From Anianabacter salinae (lineage in GTDB: Bacteria; Pseudomonadota; Alphaproteobacteria; Rhodobacterales; Rhodobacteraceae): a DNA stretch of 64,000 nucleotides. The stretch lies in assembly GCF_019061145.1 (NCBI RefSeq), contig NZ_JAHQZS010000004.1:248001-312000 (forward strand), given 5' to 3'. A program made the translations under genes and the position numbers. The notes beneath the pieces are model-generated. The model did no database searches, was not told the DNA's origin, and saw only the letters and a program-made list of their open reading frames with translations. Below are positions 33,334-41,084 of the stretch, piece by piece; the stretch's first letter is position 1; every line of letters starts with the position of its first letter.

Positions 33334-33969
33334 TCAGGATTGGGGCGGCTCCAGCCGGATCGTTTCGTCGTAGTCGAATGTCGTCACATGCAGCTGCGGG
33401 TCGGGGTCGGCGGACCAGGACGACACGAAATCGGTCTGTTCCCAGCGCATCACAAGCCGCGTCTCGGGGTCGATGTAGACGGTCGATCGCTCGCCAAAGA
33501 ACAGCCCGCCCTGTTCGGGGTCGGGATCGGTGCGCGTGCTGAAGCCGTATTTCTCGTAGGTCGCGCCATCCATCTCGACCAGCCCCTCGCAGACGGGATC
33601 CTCGATGTTGGCCATCTGCTGCGCGTGGGCGCGGTCGAATGCAGCGCGGCGGTCTGGCGGAAAGTTCGATGGCGCCTCGGCCCATGGTCCGTTCGGGCCG
33701 GGGGCGGTCCAGACCTGCCGGTCGATCACCAGAGCGACGGCGTCGCCGGGCACGCCCGACATGGTGCGCACCGGCGATTCGACCGTGGACACGATGACAT
33801 GCAGCAGGCTGCCATCGTCATCGTAGACCGATTTCTCGCTGCGGTAGGGCGGGCGTTCGTAGGCATGAAGCGAGGTGGCATACAGGTTTCTAACTTTCTG
33901 CAGGCACGATCCGGCCTGCGCACCGCCTGCGGTCACTGCCATGGCCACCGCGATCGCAAGTCTCAGCAT
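33334..33969 (-). CDS. Secreted protein of unknown function, paralogue 2
   Basis: A 211-aa protein with a Sec signal (MLRLAIAVAMAVTAGGAQA) and Cys at mature residue 3 (GSCLQKV), with a second Cys in DPVCEGLVEMDGATYEKYGF. It shares layout with paralogue 1: a conserved block near the N-terminus, a CxGL/CLGQ plus Tyr-rich block, STVYIDPETRLVMRWEQ matching HEAWVDPGSGLLRRRQ, and a similar end. The longer frame to 34740 crosses map and is a shadow. Function unknown. The pair separates sfsA from map, which are often neighbours. Confidence 0.85.
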   Translation of the reverse strand: MLRLAIAVAMAVTAGGAQAGSCLQKVRNLYATSLHAYERPPYRSEKSVYDDDGSLLHVIVSTVESPVRTMSGVPGDAVALVIDRQVWTAPGPNGPWAEAPSNFPPDRRAAFDRAHAQQMANIEDPVCEGLVEMDGATYEKYGFSTRTDPDPEQGGLFFGERSTVYIDPETRLVMRWEQTDFVSSWSADPDPQLHVTTFDYDETIRLEPPQS

Positions 33970-34107
33970 GTCGTCGCCCTTTTCCTGTGGCTGCGGCAGT
34001 CTGCCCCTACCAGCGGCGCGCGGTAAAGGGGATTCCCATGAAGTTCCGGTGACTTTCCCTAGCGGAAACAGCGCGCACGCGGCGCGCGTTTCGCGGGGCG
34101 CGATGAC

Positions 34108-34144
34108 TGGACCCCGCGGGCGAACTTGCATATCTGTACCGGCA
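34108..34144 (+). promoter_or_regulatory. Possible promoter giving a leaderless map transcript
   Basis: TGGACC (34108-34113) and TATCTG (34131-34136) are spaced by 17 bp and place the expected transcription start at or next to the ATG at 34144. There is no ribosome site before that ATG. Both hexamers are weak matches, so this is a suggestion only. Confidence 0.3.
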
Positions 34145-34974
34145 TGGAAGGACAATTCGGCTTGGACGACACCCGCAGCAAACTGACCAAGTACGGCATT
34201 CGCCTCCACGACCGCTCGGATTTCGAGGGGATGCACCGTGCCGGGCGCGTCGCGGCAGAGATCCTCGACGAGATCGCGGCGCAGGTCGTTCCGGGCGCCT
34301 CGACAGCCGATCTGGACCGGCAGATCACCGACATGGTCGCCGCCAAGGGCGCGACCTCGGCCACGATCGGATACAAGGGCTACCAGCACGCAAGCTGCAT
34401 CAGCGTGAACCATGTCGTCTGCCACGGCATCCCCGGCGACAAGAAGCTCAAGGACGGCGACATCCTGAACATCGACGTCACGGTGATCGTGGACGGATGG
34501 TTCGGCGACACCAGCCGGATGTTCGTCGCGGGCAAGCTGCCGCGCAAGGCCGAGCGGCTGATCGAGGTGACGCACGACGCCCTGATGACGGGCATCGAGG
34601 CGGTCCGCCCCGGCAACACCTTCGGCGACATCGGCCACGCCATCCAGAGCTTCGTCGAGGCGCAGCGCATGTCGGTGGTCCGCGATTTCTGCGGGCACGG
34701 GCTGGGCCGCGTGTTCCACGCACCGCCGAACGTGCTGCACTATGGCCGTGCGGGCACCGGGCCGGTGCTGGAGGAAGGCATGTTCTTCACCATCGAACCG
34801 ATGGTGAACCTCGGCCGCCCCGAGACCAAGGTTCTTGCCGACGACTGGACCGCCGTCACACGCGACAAGTCGCTGTCAGCGCAGTTCGAGCATTCGGTCG
34901 GCGTGACGGCAAACGGGGCAGAGATCTTCACGCTGTCCCCGGGCGGGCTGTTTCACCCGACATACGCTGGGTGA
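34144..34974 (+). CDS. map: Methionine aminopeptidase, type I
   Basis: Removes the initiator methionine from new proteins. The 276-aa protein has the metal ligands of the family: the His in KGYQHASCISVNHVVCHGIP, the Asp pair in LNIDVTVIVDGWFGDTSRMF, His in FCGHGLGRVFH, Glu in FFTIEPMVN and Glu in QFEHSVGVT. I chose the ATG at 34144 (MEGQFGLDDTRSK). Another in-frame ATG at 34126 is possible, and neither has a clear ribosome site. It is transcribed away from the two secreted-protein genes. Confidence 0.96.
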   Translation: MEGQFGLDDTRSKLTKYGIRLHDRSDFEGMHRAGRVAAEILDEIAAQVVPGASTADLDRQITDMVAAKGATSATIGYKGYQHASCISVNHVVCHGIPGDKKLKDGDILNIDVTVIVDGWFGDTSRMFVAGKLPRKAERLIEVTHDALMTGIEAVRPGNTFGDIGHAIQSFVEAQRMSVVRDFCGHGLGRVFHAPPNVLHYGRAGTGPVLEEGMFFTIEPMVNLGRPETKVLADDWTAVTRDKSLSAQFEHSVGVTANGAEIFTLSPGGLFHPTYAG

Positions 34975-34982
34975 AGCGGCCG

Positions 34983-35405
34983 CTACTGCACCGCAGACGC
35001 AGGAAGCATCTTGAATCCAGTAAGGAAACTCGTGGCTTGTTCCGCCGTGTAACCCTTTGTCAGCAACTCGGCGCGCAAGCCTTCGTTTGGGAACACCCAG
35101 ATGTCGTCCTTGATCACGGCAGCGTAAAACGTATCGTCTCGCCCCAGCGTTCCTGTTGAGACCAGTATTGACCTCAAGTCCGATTGGCGTGCGTCAACAC
35201 GTTGAGAAAGTTGATCAAGTCCATCATTCATCTGAATTCGCAAGGCGGCAACGGCGTCGCCGTTCTCTTTGACTGCTATGGAAATGCGGTCCAGTTTCTC
35301 GTTTCCACGCCCAAGCTGATACACAGATGTAAACGCCGCACCGATGAGCAGTACAAATCCTGCAACAACGATCTCGCCTGTGTTCCTGTTCAGCCAGTTT
35401 GACAT
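34983..35405 (-). CDS. Small single-span membrane protein of unknown function
   Basis: A 140-aa protein with one membrane segment near the N-terminus (NTGEIVVAGFVLLIGAAFTSVYQ). A polar helical stretch with coiled-coil character follows (EKLDRISIAVKENGDAVAAL through QLSQRVDARQSDLRSIL), then a C-terminal globular end. TTGGAG precedes the ATG at 35405. GC is lower than in the neighbours, and it is wedged between convergent map and the lytic transglycosylase gene, which suggests acquisition. I do not recognise a family; possibly a membrane sensor or a small accessory protein. Confidence 0.75.
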   Translation of the reverse strand: MSNWLNRNTGEIVVAGFVLLIGAAFTSVYQLGRGNEKLDRISIAVKENGDAVAALRIQMNDGLDQLSQRVDARQSDLRSILVSTGTLGRDDTFYAAVIKDDIWVFPNEGLRAELLTKGYTAEQATSFLTGFKMLPASAVQ

Positions 35406-35513
35406 AGCGCGCTCCAAGCCGTGACCTGCACTATAATGAATGTAGTACGGCACCCTCTTAGGCGCTAGTGGTTTACCATTGATGAAGCGGCGGTTTGACG
35501 GCGAGCCAGTTCG

Positions 35514-37454
35514 CTACTGCCCCTTGAGTAGATCGCTTACCAGAAATGGTCGCGTTTCTCCCGCCACCCGCGCGTCATAGATCGTGTAGGCCTCCATCAC
35601 CCGCATGATGTAGTTGCGCGTCTCGTTGAAGGGCACATGCTCGACCCAGTCCACGGCGTCGACACCCGCAGCGCGCGGATCGCCGTATTCCTCGATCCAG
35701 CGGCGCGGCCGCCCCGGCCCGGCGTTGTAGCCCGCCGCCACGAGCGGGATGTTAAAGCCGAACTCGTCCACCAGCTTGCGCAGATAGCCGCTGCCGAGCG
35801 TGGCGTTGTAGACCGGATCAGCCGTCAGGTTGCCGCGCACATAGGGCAGGTCCAGTTCCCGCGCCATCAACTCGCCGGTGCCCGGCATCAGCTGCATCAG
35901 GCCAAGCGCCCCCGCGGGGCTTACCACGACGGGATCGAATTCGCTTTCGCGCCGAGCGATCGCCAGCGCCAGCGCGCGCGGCACCGGTAGGTCGGCGACG
36001 CCAAGGTCGGCCTCGGGGAAATAGGCATAGGGGATCGGCAGGCCGCGCTGGGCGACCTGCTTGCCGACGGCGACGTTCAGGTGCGGATCGTCGAACACGT
36101 CGCGGACATGGCCGATATAGGCGACCAGTTCCTCGTCGGGAACGGTTTCGGCCAGATGCGACAGGAATTGCTCGGCGCGGCTGAGCCGGCCGCTGCCGTG
36201 GAACAGGCGGGCCGCCTCGATCACGTCGCTGCCGTCAAAGCTGGTGCCAGAGGGGCCGGGGAACGGCGGCAGGTTGGCGGCGGTCGGGTCCATCGGCAGG
36301 CCCGCCTTCTCGGCGGCAAGCTGGCCATAAAAGCTGGTCTGGTACTTGCCGCCCCAGCTGTAGGCGTCCTGCGCGGCCTGCGTATCGCCCAGCGCCTCTT
36401 GCGCGCGGCCGATCCAGTAGCCTGCACGGCCCATGCTGATGGGCGATTCGACGCTGGTTTCGAACCGGGTGAAGTGCAGAAGCGCCTGTTCGGGCGCGTC
36501 CAGATAGGTCAGCGCCAGATACCCCGCCAGCCATTCGAGATCCGAGAAGTCGAGGTAATCCTCGGCCGGATCGACGAAATGGCGGCTGGCAAGGCGATAG
36601 GCGGTGTCGGCGTCACCCTCGCGCATCAGGCGGCGGGCGTAGTCGCGGCGCAGGCGCGCCCAGCGCGCAGGTTGTCCCAGCGCGGCAGCCGAGACGCTGC
36701 GTTCCAGCATCAACTCGACCGCGTCATCGATCCGGCCCCGGCTGGCGCGCCACTGGAACCGCTCATAGGCAAGGCCACCGTCGAGGGCGAGGCTTTCGGG
36801 CACCGCCTCGATCAGCGCATCGACGCCGGGCCGGTCGGCACGCAGCGCGATCCGCGCGGCGGCCAGCGCTTTCCAGTCGTCCGGCACAAGCGGCAGGATC
36901 ACCTCGGCCTGATCGAGCAGCCCGCGCCACAGCAGCATGTCGAGCCTTGCGGTGTGGTGCGGCGCCAGCAGGTCCGGGAACCCCTGTTGAAAGGCAAGCC
37001 GCTCGGCCCGGTCCATCGACATCGTCCGCCAGGCCAGAACAGCGAGCGCATCGGCGTCACCCTGGCGGCCAAGGCGATTGTAGGCGCGGATCAGGCGCAG
37101 CGCGCCGGTCGCGGTCTGCGGACGCTCGCCGCCGAAGAAGGCCAGCACCCGTTCGGGATCGTCGCCGTCCGAAATCCGCGCCTCGCCGCGCTCGCGCAGC
37201 CAGGCAAGGCCCGGCCAATGGGAGTTCTTCTCCAGAAAGGCGACGTAATCGGCCAGATCGCCGTTGCCGTCGCGCAGCCAGGTCCAGTCGACGATATCCA
37301 GCGCCGCCGGGCCATCATCTGCCGCAAGCCGCCGGGCTTGCGAGACATCGCCGTTCGACAGCGCCTGCAGGCCGCGATCCAGGGCGGCCTGTGTATGGGA
37401 CAGGGTGGGCAGCGTGGAAAACGCCAGCGTCAGGCCGAGAAGCGCGCGCCGCAT
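35514..37454 (-). CDS. slt: Soluble lytic murein transglycosylase
   Basis: Cleaves peptidoglycan between MurNAc and GlcNAc. The 646-aa protein begins with a signal peptide (RRALLGLTLAFSTLPTLSH). A long alpha-helical superhelix follows (residues ~25-470), like the U and L domains of Slt70. The C-terminal SLT domain has the catalytic glutamate in IARRESEFDP, then SPAGALGLMQLMPGTGELMA and VAAGYNAGPGRPRRWIEEYG. I chose the ATG at 37454 with GAGG upstream. It is divergent from dapA; both supply or remodel cell-wall precursors, but co-regulation is not shown. Confidence 0.95.
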   Translation of the reverse strand: MRRALLGLTLAFSTLPTLSHTQAALDRGLQALSNGDVSQARRLAADDGPAALDIVDWTWLRDGNGDLADYVAFLEKNSHWPGLAWLRERGEARISDGDDPERVLAFFGGERPQTATGALRLIRAYNRLGRQGDADALAVLAWRTMSMDRAERLAFQQGFPDLLAPHHTARLDMLLWRGLLDQAEVILPLVPDDWKALAAARIALRADRPGVDALIEAVPESLALDGGLAYERFQWRASRGRIDDAVELMLERSVSAAALGQPARWARLRRDYARRLMREGDADTAYRLASRHFVDPAEDYLDFSDLEWLAGYLALTYLDAPEQALLHFTRFETSVESPISMGRAGYWIGRAQEALGDTQAAQDAYSWGGKYQTSFYGQLAAEKAGLPMDPTAANLPPFPGPSGTSFDGSDVIEAARLFHGSGRLSRAEQFLSHLAETVPDEELVAYIGHVRDVFDDPHLNVAVGKQVAQRGLPIPYAYFPEADLGVADLPVPRALALAIARRESEFDPVVVSPAGALGLMQLMPGTGELMARELDLPYVRGNLTADPVYNATLGSGYLRKLVDEFGFNIPLVAAGYNAGPGRPRRWIEEYGDPRAAGVDAVDWVEHVPFNETRNYIMRVMEAYTIYDARVAGETRPFLVSDLLKGQ

Positions 37455-37586
37455 GATAGCCTCGTCTTGCATTGTGAACGCCGCTTAGGGTAGCTGGCAC
37501 GGTCGGCAGCGCAACACACGAAAGCGACAGCCCGACCGGTGGCGGCCGAAGCCCGCCAATGCGGCCCAAGGCGAAGGAGGCGTGCG

Positions 37587-38462
37587 ATGATAAGGGGTTC
37601 CATCCCGGCACTGGTGACACCGTTCAAGGACGGGAAGCTGGACCTTGGCACGCTGAAAGACCTGATCGAGTGGCACATCGACAGCGGCACCCATGCGCTT
37701 GCGCCGGTGGGCACGACGGGCGAAAGCCCGACGCTGACGCATGAGGAACACGAGCGGATGATCGCCGAGACGGTGCGCATCGTGGATGGCCGGGTGCCGG
37801 TGATCGCAGGCGCCGGGTCGAACAACACGGTCGAGGCGATGCGCTTCATGCGCCACGCGGAATCGGTCGGCGCGAGTGCGGCGCTGGTCGTCACGCCGTA
37901 TTACAACAAGCCGACACAGCGCGGGCTGATCGCGCACTACACCGCGCTGCATGACTGCTGCGAATTGCCGATCATCATCTACAACATCCCCGGCCGGTCG
38001 GTCGTGGACATGAGCCCTGCGACCATGGGCGAATTGGCGCGCCTGCCCCGGATCGTCGGGGTCAAGGATGCCACCGGTGACATCGCTCGGGTCAGCCAGC
38101 AGCGGGCAAGCTGCGGCGCCGATTTCATCCAGCTGTCGGGCGAAGATGCCACCGCGCTGGGGTTCAACGCCCATGGCGGCGTCGGCGCGATCAGCGTGAC
38201 GGCCAACGTCGCGCCCAAGCTGTGTGCCGAGTTCCAGGAGGCGACGCTTGCGGGCGACTATGCCAAGGCGCTCGACTACCAGGACCGGCTGATGCCGCTG
38301 CACGAGGCGATCTTCATCGAGCCGGGGCTGGTGGGCGCGAAATACGCGCTGTCGCTGCTGGGCCGCTGCACCGAAGAGGTGCGCTCGCCGCTGGTCGGGC
38401 TGACCGACGGCACCAAGCACGCGATCCGCGACGCGATGGTGCATGCGGGTATATTGAACTGA
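37587..38462 (+). CDS. dapA: 4-hydroxy-tetrahydrodipicolinate synthase
   Basis: Condenses aspartate semialdehyde with pyruvate in lysine and meso-diaminopimelate synthesis. The 291-aa TIM barrel has [16 protein letters not shown], the GTTGESPTL loop, catalytic Tyr in [13 protein letters not shown], the Schiff-base Lys in [13 protein letters not shown] and [15 protein letters not shown] chose the ATG at 37587; the frame extends to 37539 without support. A double hairpin lies right after the stop. In related genomes smpB follows directly; here ~1.6 kb of accessory sequence intervenes. Confidence 0.97.
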   Translation: MIRGSIPALVTPFKDGKLDLGTLKDLIEWHIDSGTHALAPVGTTGESPTLTHEEHERMIAETVRIVDGRVPVIAGAGSNNTVEAMRFMRHAESVGASAALVVTPYYNKPTQRGLIAHYTALHDCCELPIIIYNIPGRSVVDMSPATMGELARLPRIVGVKDATGDIARVSQQRASCGADFIQLSGEDATALGFNAHGGVGAISVTANVAPKLCAEFQEATLAGDYAKALDYQDRLMPLHEAIFIEPGLVGAKYALSLLGRCTEEVRSPLVGLTDGTKHAIRDAMVHAGILN

Positions 38463-38474
38463 TCCGGGGGCGGC

Positions 38475-38517
38475 GAATTCCTTCAAGGAATTCGAGCAAA
38501 GTCTTTTGAAGACTTTG
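38475..38517. repeat. Tandem double-hairpin element, copy 2
   Basis: GAATTCCTT (38475-38483) pairs with AAGGAATTC (38485-38493), then CAAAGTCTT (38497-38505) pairs with AAGACTTTG (38509-38517). It has the same plan as 1659-1704: an AATTCCT/AGGAATT hairpin, a 3-4 base gap and a second hairpin of different sequence. It begins 13 bases after the dapA stop. Confidence 0.78.
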
Positions 38518-38701
38518 GTGCCGGGTCATTATGAAATCAGAAATCTTTCGCTCGAGTGAAGCGGGGTTTGCGCCCAACGCCGCCAGCCATGATTTTTGCC
38601 ACATGTCAGAAGATTACGAGATAAGCATTGGGTCTCACAGTGATTCACACGCGTGGTCTGTCTACGCGCCCGGCTGTGAAGGCCCGCTGGAAGAATTACT
38701 A

Positions 38702-39490
38702 TCAGTTGATCAGCATCCTGAACGCTGCGATTTTTTTCTCCAACATATCAAGACCCTCTGCGTCTAAGACGGCTGATATCCTGATCTTTCCCTTTCCCGC
38801 ATTCTGAAAGTCGATGACGTTTAATGTGGCTTCACTCGCCACCTCAGGGGGCGGCGTCTGGAGGGCAAGTGGCGGCTTTGCCAACATAAGTTCTGCATCG
38901 GCTTCGGGTTCAATGTCGTCAGATTCTAACGCCTCACCGTCCCCGCTGTGGATGGGTCCCTTAACGTCTCCATTATCGATCACGCACTTTATGGTGGCGT
39001 CGTAGACCGTGAGAAACCTTCGCGCCGCCTCCGACCCGAAGCCCATGTCGAACTTCAGTGAACTCTCGGCGATGTTGTCTGACGGACGATCTTTTCCCCA
39101 TGCAGGCATGTCGCCTTCGCCAAAGTACAGGCCGCGAACGATAGTTGGTTTGAGCGCCGCCTCTGACTTTAGGGCTTCGCGAACACCAGGGCGGTCGTCC
39201 TCAAGTATTCGTCGGCCTGTTGCACTAATTTTCAAGCGTCGCTGATCGCCGCTCCCGATCGTTTCTATGAGACCAAACTGACCTAACGCAGCGACATACC
39301 GCAGAAGAGACCCGCTCTTGGGTGCCATATCCCAGGCGACGGCTGCATCTGACTGCCGCACACCGTTCATCCTCGCCGCAGCATACAGAATCTTCATTAG
39401 ATCGATGCACGCCTCCAAGTCTAGGTATGGAAAGGACGGGCTCCGCTCGCGCTTCAAGTTCACGGCGACCATATCTTCATCTTCCGACAT
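38702..39490 (-). CDS. Accessory protein with predicted winged-helix N-terminus, unknown function
   Basis: A 262-aa cytosolic protein. Residues ~22-95 look like a winged helix (LDLEACIDLMKILYAAARM, GSLLRYVAALGQFGLIETIG, RLKISATGRRILED). The middle is mixed, residues ~165-205 are acidic and probably disordered, and the last 40 residues are compact (GKGKIRISAVLDAEGLDML). TTAGGAG precedes the ATG. GC is about 55% over 39241-39300, below its neighbours. It stands alone between dapA and smpB, next to GCGTTA inverted repeats. A DNA-binding role is inferred from the fold prediction only; I do not recognise the family. Confidence 0.8.
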   Translation of the reverse strand: MSEDEDMVAVNLKRERSPSFPYLDLEACIDLMKILYAAARMNGVRQSDAAVAWDMAPKSGSLLRYVAALGQFGLIETIGSGDQRRLKISATGRRILEDDRPGVREALKSEAALKPTIVRGLYFGEGDMPAWGKDRPSDNIAESSLKFDMGFGSEAARRFLTVYDATIKCVIDNGDVKGPIHSGDGEALESDDIEPEADAELMLAKPPLALQTPPPEVASEATLNVIDFQNAGKGKIRISAVLDAEGLDMLEKKIAAFRMLIN

Positions 39491-39820
39491 GCAACACTCC
39501 TAACGCCTGCCCTTCATCCAACTACCACGCAACTCAGCGTTAGGCAAGGCGTTCCGAATTAACGCCGAAGTCGAACATTCCGGGAACACAGGCGTTAAGC
39601 CTTGACCAGCCGTTGGATCTGCGTATGGTCCAAGTGTGGCGTAGGCCCAAGATGTAGAAGGTGTGCTATGGACAGAAGATGTTTGCCCCTGCGGTGGGAC
39701 ACCCGGGCGGAAGCTCGACCGTAGGGAAGAAGCAAGAAAACCGGCCCTAAGGACCGGCTTTCGTGGTGGATAACATCGGGGCGCAGGCCCGTCAGCATTC
39801 CGACTTCGCACTCAGAATCT
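39491..39820. other. Accessory non-coding stretch with GCGTTA inverted repeats and a bidirectional hairpin
   Basis: About 330 bp without a supported gene. It contains CCTAACGC (39497-39504) / GCGTTAGG (~39537-39544), then TTAACGCC / GGCGTTAA (~39557-39596), and a 10-pair hairpin around AACCGGCCCTAAGGACCGGC (near 39739-39760) followed by TTTTCTT on the minus strand. Open frames on both strands here have no ribosome sites and look spurious. Confidence 0.55.
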
Positions 39821-39831
39821 GACAGGTCCGG

Positions 39832-39873
39832 TGCCCCATTTCAAGGGAAACCCTCTCTAGAAGGAGATGGGGC
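39832..39873 (+). promoter_or_regulatory. Leader hairpin that sequesters the ribosome site of a 28-codon ORF
   Basis: GCCCCATTTC (from about 39832) can pair over ten bases, with one G-T pair, with GAGATGGGGC (39864-39873). The closing strand contains the end of the AAGGAG ribosome site (39861-39866) and runs up to the ATG. An inner hairpin AGGGAAACCCT sits in the loop. The structure should hold translation off until it is opened. Confidence 0.5.
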
Positions 39874-39960
39874 ATGAAGACTGGTGTCTTTGTGAATGCG
39901 TATGAACGTGTTCGCTTTGGCCGGGTCGAGCATGTCTGCGCTCACTGGCGCAGCCGCTAA
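39874..39960 (+). CDS. 28-aa small ORF with strong ribosome site
   Basis: A short ORF starting with MKTGVFVNAYERVRF and ending in CAHWRSR, basic, with a Cys-X-His near the end. AAGGAG lies 7 bases before the ATG, the best ribosome site in this part of the window. A perfect intrinsic terminator follows 72 bases after the stop. It has no signal peptide or clear membrane segment. It may be a real small protein, a leader peptide, or the coding part of a dual-function small RNA. I do not recognise it. Confidence 0.55.
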   Translation: MKTGVFVNAYERVRFGRVEHVCAHWRSR

Positions 39961-40031
39961 CCCGCGCTGAAAGTATCATCCCGCTCTTGGGCTAGCGATT
40001 GCGGTCCATGGGGCCTGTTTCAACCTGACTT

Positions 40032-40059
40032 GGGGTGATGGGCAACCATCACCCCTTTT
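40032..40059 (+). terminator. Rho-independent terminator after the 28-aa ORF
   Basis: A perfect 10-bp stem, GGGGTGATGG (40032-40041) with CCATCACCCC (40046-40055), a GCAA tetraloop and TTTT. It lies 60 bases before smpB, so it separates the small ORF transcript from smpB. Confidence 0.92.
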
Positions 40060-40118
40060 GCATTCAGACTTTGCCGCCTCTGGACGCAGGGCGCGCGGGC
40101 CATTAGGTCACAGCGACC

Positions 40119-40601
40119 ATGGCCAAGCCCAAGACCGCAGAAGAACGCAATTACAAGGTCGTCGCCGAGAACCGGCGCGCGCGCTACGACTATGCCATCG
40201 AGGATGATCTCGAATGCGGGATCATGCTGCTGGGGTCCGAGGTGAAGTCCCTGCGCGAGGGACAGGCGAACATCGCCGAAAGCTATGCCACCGTCGAGGA
40301 TGGCGAATTGTGGCTGGTGAACGGCTATATCGCCCCCTACCTGCAGGCCAAGACGTTCCCGCACGAGGAACGGCGGCGCCGCAAGCTGCTGGCATCGCGC
40401 AAGGACATCGCGCGGATGTGGCAGGCGATCGGGCGGCAGGGCATGACGCTGGTGCCGCTGGTGCTGTATTTCAACCATCGCGGCATGGCCAAGATCAAGA
40501 TCGCCATCGGCAAGGGCAAGCGCACCGTCGACAAGCGGGAAACCAGCGCCAAGCGCGACTGGAACCGGCAAAAGGCGCGGCTTCTGAAAGACAACGGCTG
40601 A
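40119..40601 (+). CDS. smpB: SsrA-binding protein SmpB
   Basis: Binds tmRNA and delivers it to stalled ribosomes in trans-translation. The 160-aa protein has the usual start ([19 protein letters not shown]), [19 protein letters not shown], and the basic C-terminal tail ([17 protein letters not shown]) that acts in the decoding centre. No tmRNA gene is recognisable next to it; alphaproteobacterial tmRNA is two-piece and is often elsewhere. A strong terminator just upstream means it has its own promoter. Confidence 0.97.
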   Translation: MAKPKTAEERNYKVVAENRRARYDYAIEDDLECGIMLLGSEVKSLREGQANIAESYATVEDGELWLVNGYIAPYLQAKTFPHEERRRRKLLASRKDIARMWQAIGRQGMTLVPLVLYFNHRGMAKIKIAIGKGKRTVDKRETSAKRDWNRQKARLLKDNG

Positions 40602-40702
40602 CCTTTTTCAAAGATTTCGCACGACAGCCGCCTTCCCTTGGGTAAAGTCCCGACCAGTGATCCGGCAAAAGGATCGCGTGTGACAGGACGGAAGGGACAT
40701 CC

Positions 40703-40996
40703 ATGGAACTCATCATCAGTCTGCTCGCCGGGGCCATTGGCGGCAATGCCGTCGGCAAGGGCGTGAAAAGCCTCGATCTCGGGCTTCTGGGAAACTCGCT
40801 GGCGGGTATCGTCGGCGGCGGCATCGGCGGGCAGCTTCTGGGCATGCTGGGTGCCGGTGACATGGCCGGCGCGGCGGGTGCCGCTGGCGGCATGGATATC
40901 GGCGCGATCATCGGACAAGTGGCCTCGGGCGGTGTCGGCGGCGGCGTTCTGATGGCGATCGTCGGCATCGTGAAGAAGGCGATGGCGAAAAGCTGA
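40703..40996 (+). CDS. Glycine-rich hydrophobic small protein, unknown function
   Basis: A 97-aa, very glycine- and alanine-rich protein with glycine-zipper-like stretches (SLLAGAIGGNAVGKGVKSL, AGIVGGGIGGQLLGMLGAG, SGGVGGGVLMAIVGIVKKA). It probably inserts in or lies along the membrane. GGAAGGGA precedes the ATG. Similar short proteins are common in alphaproteobacteria, sometimes misnamed 'DNA methyltransferase'; no methyltransferase motif is present. Function unknown. Confidence 0.82.
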   Translation: MELIISLLAGAIGGNAVGKGVKSLDLGLLGNSLAGIVGGGIGGQLLGMLGAGDMAGAAGAAGGMDIGAIIGQVASGGVGGGVLMAIVGIVKKAMAKS

Positions 40997-41084
40997 CGCA
41001 ACGGGCCCGGGCCAGCACGGCCCGGGCCTTGCCCTTCGCCGCGCCCGCCGCTACGCACGTCGCAGTCAACGGCGGAGGCGTGCA

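Noticed and set aside
38531-38767. 78-codon open frame after dapA
   Set aside because: No ribosome site, and it overlaps the end of the 262-aa gene on the other strand by 66 bases. Left out, though a real small gene is not excluded.
39500-39811. 103-codon minus-strand open frame over the repeats
   Set aside because: It is made of inverted repeats and a terminator-like hairpin, with no ribosome site.
39770-39845. tRNA-like folding with GGGGCGC/GTGCCCC ends
   Set aside because: The T-arm and anticodon arm are absent, and no TTCGA loop is present.
39600-40118. tmRNA gene next to smpB
   Set aside because: I looked for a tag-peptide frame and tRNA-like ends on both strands and found none.
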